NCBI GenBank assembly: GCA_033439295.1
Contig: JAVTLE010000005.1
Coordinates: 1,910,501-1,974,500, forward strand
Source of the DNA: Deuterostichococcus epilithicus
Lineage: Eukaryota; Chlorophyta; Trebouxiophyceae; Prasiolales; Stichococcaceae
Length of the DNA: 64,000 nt
Direction of reading: 5' to 3'
Below are positions 1-18,667 of this stretch, piece after piece; position 1 is the first letter of the stretch; each line of letters starts with the position of its first letter. The notes under the pieces are model-generated. The model was not told the DNA's origin. It saw only the letters and a program-made list of their open reading frames with translations, and searched no databases. A program made the position numbers and the translations under genes.

Positions 1-1
1 G

Positions 2-737
2 GGTCTCGACGGCCACTACGGCCACCTCATAACGCCGCTGCGGGGGCACCTGCTGCAGGTGCCCGCGGCGGCGGCGCACAGCCTGCCGCGCCTCAAGCGC
101 GGCCTTATGGAGACCAAGTACTGTCATGTGCGTTTTGGCATACATTCCGGCATTGGATGTTCAAGTGTAGGAATTTCTGAATCTTTTCAAAGCAACGCCC
201 TGCAGTGGTCAGGGCACGTTGGCTCAGTGTCGTCGAGCCAGAACACTGACATCTGCCTCAACGTTCATATAGCATTACTCGGACCCGCGGCGGCCACCGT
301 TGGATCCGGCGGTGGCGATCGAGCAGCGTGCAGCCAACCTGGATATCACTTTCACGGCGACCAGCAGTGCAAACGGAGACCTGCTGCTGGGCAGCTCCCG
401 CGACGCGGTGGGCTACGACAATAGTGCGGACGACAGCATTGTTCGAGCCATCGTGCAGCGCAGCCTCCAGTACCTGCCGGGTCTGGACGCCAGCGCTGCG
501 CTCGCTGCGGCCGTTCCGCGGGTCGGCCTGAGGCCGCATGGCGCCGGGGGCCTGCCCTTTGTGGGCGTTGTGCCAGGCGTTGATGGCCTTCTGCTGAATG
601 CTGGCCATTCGGGGTCGGGGCTGCTGCTGTCGCCGGTGTCGGCGGGAATCATAGGACAGCTGGTGACTGGTGCATCGATGGCAGGATCGATTGCTGATGA
701 GGAGGCAAAGGCAGCTCTGCTCGTGCCGCCGATGTGA
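2..737 (+). CDS. FAD-dependent oxidoreductase (DAO family), C-terminal part
   Basis: Two exons are visible, 2-118 and 273-737, joined by a phase-0 GT-AG intron; the 5' part lies outside the window. The joined ~193 residues read as the C-terminal half of a D-amino-acid-oxidase-fold flavoenzyme. Seen in sequence: a beta-strand-rich substrate segment, then VGLRPHGAGGLPFVG and, about 15 residues on, NAGHSGSGLLLSP. These are the conserved C-terminal motifs with which this family closes over the FAD and substrate. Glycine oxidase/ThiO, sarcosine oxidase and other amine oxidases share these motifs, so the substrate cannot be named. The protein ends in VPPM with no peroxisomal SKL-type signal. It is convergent with the DUF760 gene; the 291 bp between the two stop codons hold only 3' UTR-like sequence. 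Confidence 0.8.
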
Positions 738-1028
738 TCGGAGGCACAAAGGCATTGGTGTGGATATTCTTGGCATTTCCACCTGTTGCTGCTTACTCAC
801 GGTCAGGTCACTTGCTGATATCTCTCGACGCTGTGAACAACCACAATATTCGGATGCCGCTACTACTGTACATGTCAGGGCGTCGCACTCTGGTCGAGGT
901 AGCTGAAACACAATTATGTTTTGCAAGCGCTTGCATGTCAAGCATGCTGCTCCGGCAATCTGAGGGAGGTCGGGCTGCCAAGACCCAAACATGCCTGGCA
1001 AAATGGCAGAGTCGTCTTCATCGCGAAC

Positions 1029-3246
1029 TCAATAGTCTTCAATCGGATGGTCAAGTTCGTCAAGGCTGGATTGGATGTCGTACCGGACCTACAACCACGA
1101 GTGGAGCCTCGGTGTTTGAGAGTGCGCAATTTGGCTGTGTCGTGAACATGCAACAAGGACGGTCCAGCACCCAGCGGATGTTCAAGCTAGTCAAAGTCTT
1201 GCTCACCTCCAAGCTCCGCATCATGTAGCCAACGATGATCGTCCACATCACTGTGCATCCCACAAGCACAAGACCTCAGTATCTGGAGCCAGACAGTGCC
1301 GCAGGCACAAGCCTTGCAGAGGCACAGCACCATCACTGCGCAATGACCTTGGCAGCAGCACTACCGCAATTGACACGAAGCAGGCTCACGCTGAGGCGCA
1401 AGCTCCTGGACGTTGTACTCTGTGATGGCTTGCAAATCCGAAAGCTGATTCGAACCTGCACAGGTGGGGCAAAGGCATTAATCTCAGGCGCTGACAGGGG
1501 CCACACCATCACACATGCTTCCCAGCCTGTGCAGCGGACTTGCTGCCGCACCTTGCCGCAGGACCCCTTGACTCAGCTCATTCAGAGGCCCAAGAAAGGA
1601 TGGTCCCAAACAAGTGCTGCGGGCGGCACGCACCCATGCAGCGGTCGATGAAGGCGGTCATTGAGTCCAGCACCTCCTGCGACGCACCAGCTGTCAGCAG
1701 CTCCGAGTCCTTGCCCAGGCTTTGGATGTAGTCCAGCAGCTCGTTGTTGTTCGGCGACGACCCCGTCAACCGCACGCTGGCCACCTGCACGACAGCAGAT
1801 GCATTCTTTTGTCTCTACACATTGCCGAGCAGCATGGTCAGTTCCGTGAAGCAACAGCAACGTTTGCAGCACGGCGTTGACAAAGTTGTGCACAGCATAT
1901 TAGTCAAAGTCAAATGACGAGCAGCTGTGCGGCCGCGCCTGCTGCTTGAGGCTGCGGATTTCCGCCTCCAGGTCCTGGATGTACTGCGCCGCGGGGATCG
2001 CCTGCGGCCCACGCTCGAGGTGCCAGCGCAGCACCTCCCCCTGCACCCGCGTTGTCTGCGTGCCCGGCGCCCACAGGTCCAGCGCCTCCTCCTCTGCTGC
2101 CGCCGCCAGCTTGCCATCGGCCGCGCCCCCACCGTCGCCTGTTCCCAAATGTAATAGAAGATGTAAAGCAGGCCCTGTGAGCCATTCGCTGATTGCCTGA
2201 CGTTTGGCACTCAAGGCTCCCAAACCACACCCCCATCCATCCCCCCATCCACCCCTCCATAAGCGGTGACACGTGAGGCACCCGCACGTGCTCAGTGAAG
2301 ATCGTGACAGCACAGACGTCTGCCACGATGCAGGGGCGGGGGCAGTATTGACAGTGCACCTGCTGGGAGGACCGGCAGGATGAGCGCGCCGCGCAGCTCC
2401 ATCCGGAACAGCGCATTGCGGAACATGTAGCCTGCGATGATGAAGGGCGGTGCTAACAGCTCAACCTTGCAACACGCCCACATGCAAGCACTGGAGTGGC
2501 AGCAGCAACTAACACACAAACAAAGACACAAGACAGGCCCACCTGCCATCATGTGGCTGTACAAAAGCTGCGCAAAGCTCTCGGCACGCGAGCTGATCTG
2601 GACATTGAAGAACTGGGGAGGCAGCGTCCCCAGGCTACCACGCACTGTCGTGCGCATTGCGTCGACGACCGTTGCTGGCGCCTGCGCTGCAAGCCAGACT
2701 CATGAAGGCGCGGTGTGCGGTTGCATGTCCACGATGCCCTGTCACCATCCAGACCGACGGTGCAGGCACACAAAACTCCATGACCAATATTGTGTTCTCA
2801 CCTGTTCGCCGAACTTCTCTATCAGCGACGGCTCCACCATGCTGACGTATTCGGACAACGCCGCCCGCTTGCTCATGGTCTGCGGCCATGCGCATGACTC
2901 TCAGGCGGCCATCACACAGAACCGAGATATGGTGGCACGATCACGGCAAGAAATACTTCGAGGTCTCTCACAGCAGATACTGTCCGCAGTATTCCAGGCT
3001 TGCTTTGTGTAAGGACCCTCGCTCTTTACCCCCAGCAGGCGGATGGGTCTATCCGTCAGCACCGACCTGGGTGTCAACAGTTGAGCTCCAGTTGGCGTCG
3101 TACTGCGCTTGGCACTGGCACCTATGCCTGCCACGGCGCGGTTGCTGCTGCTGCTGCCTTAGCGGGCAGGCTGACAGTGCACGTGCACCTGCCCGCAGCT
3201 GGCCGAAGCCCGCGGAAGACTGCATCAACCCGCTGAGCTGCTGCAT
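1029..3246 (-). CDS. DUF760 family chloroplast protein
   Basis: Nine exons on the minus strand: 3246-3067, 2879-2802, 2681-2543, 2431-2360, 2138-1939, 1784-1634, 1455-1390, 1250-1207 and 1088-1029. Phases agree throughout and give 329 residues, a normal length for the plant DUF760 (PF05542) family. The first 60 residues are Arg/Ser/Ala/Gln-rich and look like a chloroplast transit peptide. Two copies of the family repeat follow: VSMVEPSLIEKFGE then GTLPPQFFNVQ and MMAGYMFRNALFRMEL; and NELLDYIQSLG then MWTIIVGYMMRSLEV. Between them is WAPGTQTTRVQGEVLRW, a family hallmark. The molecular function is not known in plants. Intron 5 (1938-1785) must use a GC donor to keep frame with the homologous exon 6. 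The transcript end is convergent with the FAD oxidoreductase gene. Confidence 0.85.
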
Positions 3247-3601
3247 CTAGCTATCAGTTCACTGTGCTTGCGTGCAATGCAAGTCGTGTCAAGCTCCAAG
3301 CCAGCCGTCCGAGGCCAGGTGCCCTCGCCGAGAAGGCGTCACTCGGCAGCAAACCTACGAGACCTGCGAACTGCGCTCGACCCGCACCAGCAACAGCATC
3401 GCCTGGGGCCCAGTGCGTCGGCCACGGCGCTCGTCAAAGTGTGAGCGCACCAGGCAAATCTTGGACCAGATGTCCAGAGGTGCATGCATGATTTTGGGTG
3501 TTTGCGCTAGCGTCCCACCCGGGGTGAAAAGCTCTCGCCCTTCCGGAAGAGCAGAGCGCCATACTGCACAGCACCAGCCCATCGAGCGGTCGGTGACCAG
3601 C
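3247..3601. promoter_or_regulatory. Divergent intergenic region
   Basis: About 355 bp separate the ATG of the DUF760 gene (minus) from that of the small secreted protein (plus), so this stretch must hold both promoters and 5' UTRs. I see no coding homology, no clear TATA box and no repeat. Confidence 0.4.
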
Positions 3602-4270
3602 ATGACAGGCACCAAGATTGTTCTGCTCGTCGCGCTGCTTGCGCTGTGCACGTCAAGCGCGCTGGACACAGGTGAAAACCAGCACATCTCGGCAGCATTC
3701 ATGCACGCACAAAATTAGCCCAACGGCCCTTCATATCGGCCCTGCATGATGCATGATGTTGGCAAAGTTATCCACACATGTTGCGCACACAAGTAATGAC
3801 CGTCTGCCGTGTCATGATGCCGCAGTGCCACTTACACTCCTGACAGCATGACCCCGTTTACTCTCCAAAGTTGGCTCTCGTCCCACAAGGTGCTATCCAA
3901 TGCACTTGCAGACCATCTGATCCAGCAGCAGCAAGGGATTGCGGCGCCGAACGCGTGCGAGGCCGGCAGTGAGGGCGACTGCCTTGGGCAGGCAGGCTGC
4001 GCGTGGTGCAGCTCTGCCGCAGTCGGCGACGCCTGCTACACCCAGGTGCGCAGACGTGCAGAGCCCTTCAATGCAGGAGTGCTGCACTGCTAGTTTGTAC
4101 ACTCCTCAGACGCAAGGACTGCCTAACCTGCTTCACTGCTCGCCCACATCGCCGTGATGGCTGTGCAGGAGGACGCGGCCAAGTTGCCGGCCGCGATCTT
4201 TTCGTGCAAGACCGCCAGTCTGGCCGCTCTCGGCCGCCTGTCCAGTGACTTGTCGGTGTACCAGCACTAG
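3602..4270 (+). CDS. Small secreted cysteine-rich protein, unknown function
   Basis: Three exons (3602-3671, 3912-4045, 4169-4270) join in phase to about 101 residues. The start at 3602 opens a textbook signal peptide: MTGTK, then the hydrophobic run IVLLVALLALCTSSA. The mature part is short and carries six cysteines spaced C-x7-C-x5-C-x2-C-x8-C-x15-C, including the CAWC pair, followed by KLPAAIFSC and an Ala/Leu-rich tail ending YQH. There is no membrane anchor or ER-retention signal, so export or delivery to a lumenal compartment is likely. The CxWC spacing recalls PSI-type disulfide domains, but that is only a resemblance. I do not recognise a named family. Exon borders are good GT-AG sites and all phases match, which supports a real gene despite its size. 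Confidence 0.65.
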
Positions 4271-4308
4271 ACGGACACTACACGCAGCTGCCAGCAGCAG
4301 AGCAGCAC

Positions 4309-6012
4309 ATGACCGACAGGGCCCTCGGATCCAGCCCCGCCGTTTCGTCGGCCAAGAAGCGCCGACTGAATGCACTCCAGCAGCGCCTCGGCAGCAAGCA
4401 AGAGTCGCCGAATTTGCGCACAGAGGGTGAGCCGCCATCACCAGCGGATGTGAGCAGGCTACTTCGGTGCTGCGATGGCTGGCAGGGTGCCTTACTGAAC
4501 ATGTGCGGAACGTCTAGAGAGACGCAGCCTGTCTCCTCGTCCTTGCAGAGGATTTGCGAGGCAGCTCCGGCAAGAAGCCGAGGGTGACGACACCCAAACA
4601 GCAGCCTCACAAACCTGCTTTACCAGCGGGCTTCCCATACGAGCCGCTGGATTGCACGCGCTTCAGCAACCCGGTGGCCGGGCGGCTCGAGGTTGGCATT
4701 CGTTCGTTCGTTCGTTCGTTCGTTCGTTCGTTCGTTCGTTCGTTCGTTCGTTCGTTCGTTCGTTCGTTCGTTCGTTCGTTCGTTCTGTCATGCGAGCCAG
4801 TCGTACAGAGTGAAGTGCTGTTCACTGTGTGCCTGGCAACATTGCGTGTGGGGAGCTCGGGAACCTCTGACATTGTCATCTGATAACGCCCGCGCAGAAG
4901 CCAGCGAGTGACAAGAACGCCGCCGCCGCATTTCTGAACCAGCTGCTGGCAAACACAGCGGGCGCCGGCAGCGGGCAGCAGACCGTCAAGCAGAAGGTGA
5001 ACACGGTGCTTTCACGGTCAGTTTGCAGCAACAGACCCGAAAGCGCATGCTTGAAAGCCGTGGTGGCCCTGCTGACAAGCCTCCGCACGTCCAGTTCGTT
5101 GTAGCACACAACATGTCGGCGGGACACATCCTCCTGCAATTCGTGGCGACGCTCAACGCGTCTTTGTCGAAACGAACAGGTGCAGGACCGGGTCCTGCAG
5201 CTGGACAACCCCCCCAAGCCGGCCAAGGGGCCGCGGGGGCCTAGGCCGCGCCCGACCTTTGCAGCGTCCCGGCGCGCCAACTCCAAGGAGCTGTCTCGCA
5301 TCCCAACCGACCAGCGACGGTGCCGCATTGTTGATGTGTCACACTCCCGGCCTGCATCCGGCCTGCACTCAAGCTTCATGCTCCCCTGATATAAACAGGC
5401 AGGATGTATGCGGCACTCCTTGCAACACAGACCTACTTCCATCTCCGTCATGTGTGTTCAGATCCCATCCTTGCAGGTTGGTGTTCTCTCTGCTTGCTCA
5501 GGTACGAGCTGTATCAGCCGCTGAACAAGCTGTGGCAGGCGTATGTGTCGAAGCTGCTGCAGGCCCGCAATTTCGAGGAGCACCTCCTGACGGTGCGCAT
5601 TCTGTGCAGCCCCTCTTGCGCCTTTTATGGTGCAAATGTAAAGCAGTTTTGAGGTGCTTCCTGTCACTGTGAGGTACAAACCCAGAACCCCCTTCGTTGT
5701 CCTGCTTTGCAGGCGGATCTGCACGGGTGCCAGCTGAAAGTGCTGGCCAGCAAAATTGCGCGCCATGTGGGCAAGCAGGGCATCGTCATCCGGGTGTGTG
5801 CCACTTTCCCACAAGCTAGGTTCAAATGCGAGAATTCGGTTGTGCAGCAACATGAGCCGAACATATCCTGCCTGCAGGATGGGCAGCAGACTCTGATGGT
5901 GATAACGGCTGATAATCAGCTGCTGCGGCTTGCAAAGCAGGGCAGCAAGTTCGAGGTGCCGCTCTATGCTGCGCATGCCATGATCCTGAACGGGGATGCC
6001 ATGGCATCGTGA
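4309..6012 (+). CDS. POP4: Ribonuclease P/MRP protein subunit POP4 (Rpp29)
   Basis: Seven exons with consistent phases (4309-4426, 4549-4691, 4898-4996, 5180-5319, 5502-5592, 5713-5793, 5878-6012) give 268 residues. The C-terminal ~110 residues are the Rpp29/Pop4 Sm-like barrel: LYQPLNKLWQAYVSKLL, then ADLHGCQLKVL, HVGKQGIVIR and ITADNQLLRLAKQGSKFEV. This matches the family order W-x-Y, DLHGA, G-x-x-GIV and the final K-x-GS-x-F strand. The basic, low-complexity N-terminus is typical of eukaryotic members. The protein is a core subunit of nuclear RNase P (tRNA 5' maturation) and RNase MRP. It starts only 38 bp after the stop of the secreted-protein gene, so the two may share regulation or overlap in UTRs. 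Intron 2 carries a long TTCG microsatellite. Confidence 0.88.
4699..4785 (+). repeat. (TTCG)n microsatellite, ~21 units
   Basis: An uninterrupted TTCG tetranucleotide tract of about 87 bp lies in the second intron of the POP4 gene, beginning 7 bp after the 5' splice site. It is open in several frames on both strands and would translate to a repeated FVRS on the plus strand, but it lies between two well-supported exons and is not coding. Confidence 0.95.
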
Positions 6013-6220
6013 GCCTGCTGCATGAGCATTTCTTGGCAAATATTGAGTGCAAGAGAAGGTTGTGACATCGGGGAGCAACAGGGTTTGGGAACGCAGGAGT
6101 CTCGACTGCATGCAGCCGCTGATGTTAAATTGTGAGCAGAAATCCTCTTGAGCCACAATGAGTCGATCAAAGATCACAAAGTGTGCAGCCAAACACCCTA
6201 GGTATGTAGCAAGACATGCA

Positions 6221-7118
6221 TCATGCTAATGCGCTGCCCAGAGGAGGCGACATCTCAACTGCCTTCTGCAGCGATGTGTCTTCCTCATTGTAAACTCCGC
6301 TGAATCCAGGCTGAGCGCGCCGCCATCTGAAGAAGTCCTTGAGCATCAGGGAGCTCTCCTCGCCAAGGACACCTCGCCGCACCTGTGGATGTGTCGTGAG
6401 CGAGCTTCTGTGCGTGTCGTGCCAGCAGGGGGCATCGCCCTAACATCGCATATCATATGTATTTGACTGTGGTGTGCGCCGGAAAGCAGTGGTCACAAGA
6501 CAGCCAGCCACCTCCATGTCTGGATGGAAGGGATGCGGCCTCCGGCAGGGCTGCAAGCCTCGACACCCAGGTGAGCTGGAGAGCAGGTCCACCCAGCTGC
6601 CGTCAGCACCTGCGAGCGATGCCGCATGCGACTTGAGCAGTCCAAGAAAAGTACGACTGGGCAGTGGGTGAGGCCTGCCGATGCGCTGAAAGATGAACTA
6701 CAGCAAGTAGCGCCTCACAAGCCTTACCTGACAGGCCATTGCGGGCGCCATACACCAGCGTCCCCACTCGCGCCTGCAGCATCGCGCCGGCGCACATGGC
6801 GCACGGCTCCAGGGTCGAGTAGAGGGTCGTGTCCAGGAGCCGCCAGCTGCCGAGCTGTTTTGCCGCTTGCCGAATGCACAGGATCTCGGCATGCGCGATC
6901 GGGTCACAGTTGCCCACTGTGCTGTTGTGCGCCCGAGCTACTACCTCGTCTCGGAATACGAGCACAGCACCCACCGGCACCTCCCCGGCTGCTGCGCCCT
7001 GCAATTCACAGTCAGCTAAGCTCAGCGGCTGAGTTGGCAAGGCGGAGCCAACAATGTTGACCTTTGCACAGAAGTGCTCGACCTGTACCTTTCGCGCTTC
7101 CTCCAGCGCCTTTGCCAT
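6221..7118 (-). CDS. TADA: tRNA adenosine deaminase, TadA type
   Basis: Four exons on the minus strand (7118-7089, 6998-6728, 6609-6512, 6382-6221) join in phase to 186 residues. The deaminase zinc site is complete: HAEILCIRQAA supplies the His and the catalytic Glu, and PCAMCAGA supplies the two Cys ligands. PVGAVLVF and the C-terminal ADGSWVDLL, HPFHPDMEV and RGVLGEESS segments are those of bacterial/plastid TadA, which converts A34 to inosine in tRNA-Arg(ACG). That points to an organellar, probably chloroplast, enzyme rather than the eukaryotic ADAT2/3 pair. The start at 7118 is the first ATG in frame. Organellar import would need a transit peptide, and one or more upstream exons within 7119-7552 are likely. 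The gene is convergent with POP4 (208 bp apart). Confidence 0.87.
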
Positions 7119-7830
7119 GAATAGACGGTCGAGCTTCTCTTGCCTGCAGCCACTCTGACACCGGCAACACAGGAGCGCTCGTCAGTGTCGATGCGCTGCC
7201 TGCGCCAATGATCTGCCTCCGGCAGGTGGATACATCCGGCGGGAGGCGCTAGCTTCACCTCTGATTCCAAAGCTATCTCCGCTCCCTGCGCCTGTGTCTG
7301 TGCACACCGCTCCTGCTGCAGCGCGACCGCCGGTGCTGTCACAGCCCGCACCGCTGCAGCGCGTGTGCCCCCGCGCTGCCACAGGCCGTCAGATGCTGGG
7401 TGTGTGTGCACACGTTCGCATTTGTCAAAGTCTCGCAGGCTGATCAGTTGTGGAGCGGGTCTGTGCGTGTGGCCCAAAGCAGCACCCTGAGCCGCAGACA
7501 GCATTGGATGGGCCCCCGCGCGCAGCAGCTTGGCAACGCGCAACGCTTGCATGTACTAAGCGAAGACAATGACAATGATCTGAGCAAGGTCACCAACGAT
7601 CGTGTAACATGTTGTGGGACGCATCTGCCTCGCTGGAGTGCATTTCTTCCGACATGCGCCGAGTGGATCCGGCATTTCACCCTTGAGCCGTTCATTCACA
7701 GCAGACCTCGTGCACTGTTGGGATTTCTGTTGGTGTGTTTCATGAACCACCTGTGCGCAGCGCGTCCGCAAAAGTTGCAACCTCCTATGTTGGCTTGGTC
7801 CATTACAAGCACCTGAGCAGCATCGGCACA
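7119..7830. promoter_or_regulatory. Divergent spacer between TADA and DDX42, with a possible TADA 5' exon
   Basis: The 712 bp between the first TADA methionine (7118, minus) and the DDX42 ATG (7831, plus) include a long minus-strand frame open from 7552. It begins MQALRVAKLLRAGAHPM and is rich in Arg, Ala and Ser, as chloroplast transit peptides are. It could be the true first exon of TADA, but I cannot place a splice pair that joins the frames. The rest is promoter/5' UTR for both genes. Confidence 0.35.
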
Positions 7831-14668
<6,838 letters not shown>

Positions 14669-14863
14669 AGATCTCGTCACATGTCGTCACACACTTATTG
14701 AGATTGCTGCCGTGTGAGCTGCAGATCGAACCAGGTCACCCCCAGAAGTAAAATCCCTACACCCATTGCAGTCTTCCAGTTTCAGGAAAAGCCGGTCAGA
14801 ACAAAGCTTGTCACACTTTCGGTCTCATGTGACCCTCGCAAGCTCGTCTCGCCAGCTTGTGCA

Positions 14864-16415
<1,552 letters not shown>

Positions 16416-16533
16416 CTGAATGCAGACCAGAGTCGAGAGGAAACACTACTTAGCTTGCTGCATTTTCCCAAGCGAATTTCGAGCTGTGCAACGCAAGTAC
16501 CAGCGCCCCAACACTCCGCAAGCAGCGTCAGGC

Positions 16534-18441
16534 ATGGCGTTAGGCGGCAGGGCGGCCACAGGCTGGTCGCCCAGCACGCCGACCCTCGACGAGCTGCAAA
16601 ATGACTACCGGATGTCCCTGCTGCCGGAGCTGCAGCTCCTCTCCAGGCGCGTCACCACATCAGACGCGCCTCATTGCTACCACGAGGCTGCTGCGTGCGC
16701 GTGGCTGTTACCATACGGAAATTATGAACGTTTCTGCCGTTTCTATGACGCGCCACAACCATCCGAGCAGGCAGCACAAGGGCCCGCCGAGCTTGGCGGT
16801 TTTGCGGGTGGCGCAGCTCGACGCGGGCCGGCTGGATTTTGAGCTGGCCAGTATGCTGCAGGAGCAGCTGCGCAAGGCGTTTGCCTTCTTCCGTCCGGTG
16901 ACTTTCTGCTCGCGAGCCCTGCGACCTGGCATGTACATTGCTCCACGTCACCACGGCGCCAAGGCGAACGGGGCGCTTCGCTGCTTGCGCAGGAGCTCAT
17001 CAGCGCGCTGGAGCCAGAACTGAAGCTGGTGCTGGACCTGCTGGTGAGCGGCCAACCTCGTGCACATCCAGCAGTCGCAGAAGGTGCATGTCGCTGCATT
17101 TCCATGGCCGCTGCTCCTTGTAACCATTGCGCGGCGTATGCTGCAGATTTTCAGCTGCTCGGTGTGGGTGGGCCGCCCGACGCCGGGCGCAACTCTCATG
17201 AACCTGCGGTATCGCGACGAGCGGGGCCTCGGCAGCAGCCGCGCCACCGCAAAGTCGCAGCCACAGCAGCAGTCCCCAGCGGCGGCGCGTGCCAGCGAGC
17301 CCCTGGTGAGCCGCAAATACTCGCTGTTATCTTGGCGGAGCATTGCACCCACCGCCGCGATTTTGGCACAAGCATCATGGCCGCATTAATGTGATGCTGT
17401 TTCCATCACAGCGCCTCAACTTGACTGCACGTGCGCAGGCGGACGGGCGGACGGGGGTGGAGGGGCCCGGCCTGACGACCGGCCAGCGTGCGGCCTATGG
17501 GCTCCTCATCCTGGCGCGCTATGCTTGGGGCCGCGGCGGCAGCATCGTATCGAGGCGTGCCGACAGGGCGCCCCCCGGGGCGTGGGCGCCGCGTGCTTGG
17601 CGCATCATGCGGCGGACGGAAGCGGCGGAGAAAGTCGCGTCCGTCCTCAACACGCTGGTGTTCCTGCGGCGCGGCGTGTACAGGTGAGGCCAGGAGCAGT
17701 ACCCGAATGTCGGCACAGGAACAGGTTGAACAGGACAGATCAAGCTCTGCAAGGCGGCAGGCTGATGCACAGGGATATGGCCGGCCTCTGGTGCAGACCC
17801 AGCACCGTTCACGCTGTGGTTCCTCTCACACTTGCTGCAGGAGCATCAGCGAGCGGGCGCTGGGGGCGCGGCTGGTGCTGCAGCAGGCGTCACTGGCGCG
17901 GGCGCTGTCCTTCGAGTACCTAAATCGCCAGCTGGTGTGGCAGGAGCTGTCGGAACTGCTGCTGTTCCTGCTGCCGCTGCTGAATGTGACGCAGCTGCGC
18001 CGCCGGCTGCTGGCGCACCTGCCGCGCATCATCGGCAGCAGGCGGGCCGCGCCAGCATCAGGTGCTGCTCGGTCTCCACCGAATGCCGACTCAATGCACC
18101 ATTTGTCAAGCCTACAGTGTGCTCAGATGCACAGCAGCCCCAGCCAGGCATTCGGAGGCAGCCGTCTGACTGGCGGCGCGTGCTCCAATGCAGAAGGGGG
18201 CCAAGTGGAAGTCCGCCGTACCGTCAACACCGCTTGCGGCGTCTGCAGCTCTGCCGTGATGCCGCAGCCGTACGCTGCACAGCCGTGCGGTCACCTGTTC
18301 TGCTACTACTGCCTGCGTAGCCGCACAGAGGCGGATGCGCAGTTTGGCTGCCCCCTGTGCCATGAGCGCATCGCATCAATGAAGCCAGCAATGACGCCGC
18401 TGGGCAGCAGCGGTGGTGCAGTTGTGGTGTTGAACTCGTGA
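16534..18441 (+). CDS. PEX2: Peroxin-2, RING-type E3 of the peroxisomal import machinery
   Basis: A multi-exon gene starting MALGGRAATG. Recognisable blocks are RVAQLDAGRLDFELASML (about 16807), ELISALEPELKLVLDLL (about 17000), GATLMNLRYRDERG (about 17189), a long exon at 17440-17684 ending LVFLRRGVYR, and FEYLNRQLVWQELSELL (about 17910). This is the Pex2/Pex12 membrane domain. The final exon carries a C3HC4 RING: CGVC, PCGHLFCYYC and CPLC, with all zinc ligands present. PEX2 works with PEX10 and PEX12 to ubiquitinate the receptor PEX5 at the peroxisome membrane. The first intron is unclear: either a GT site after LLSRR or a GC site two codons earlier. The stretch between the membrane domain and the RING (18060-18210) stays open and may hold an intron. 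It is divergent from the Nudix gene. Confidence 0.85.
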
Positions 18442-18667
18442 ACTCTGAAGTGATGCACCGAGGTCAGCTGGTGAGCACGTGCTTCAGTGGCCTGTGGGTG
18501 GAGAGAGTCGATTGCAGAGGGAAGCTGGACTGTTGGAAGCAAGACCTGCGTGTAGGTATGTACAGACATGCAGGCAGGCAGAGAAGTTTGTTTCACTAGA
18601 GTCCCAGGCACAGTTCCTCTAATGATCCGATCTCAGCACACAAGGTCGTTCACACCGCAAAGTTTGC

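Noticed and set aside
258-1001. 247-codon minus-strand open frame opposite the FAD oxidoreductase
   Set aside because: It is a shadow of the GC-rich coding exon, with no recognisable domain and a composition dominated by Arg, Cys and Gln.
4607-4911. Open frames with repeated FVRSFVRS or TNERTNER
   Set aside because: They are translations of the TTCG microsatellite inside a well-supported POP4 intron.
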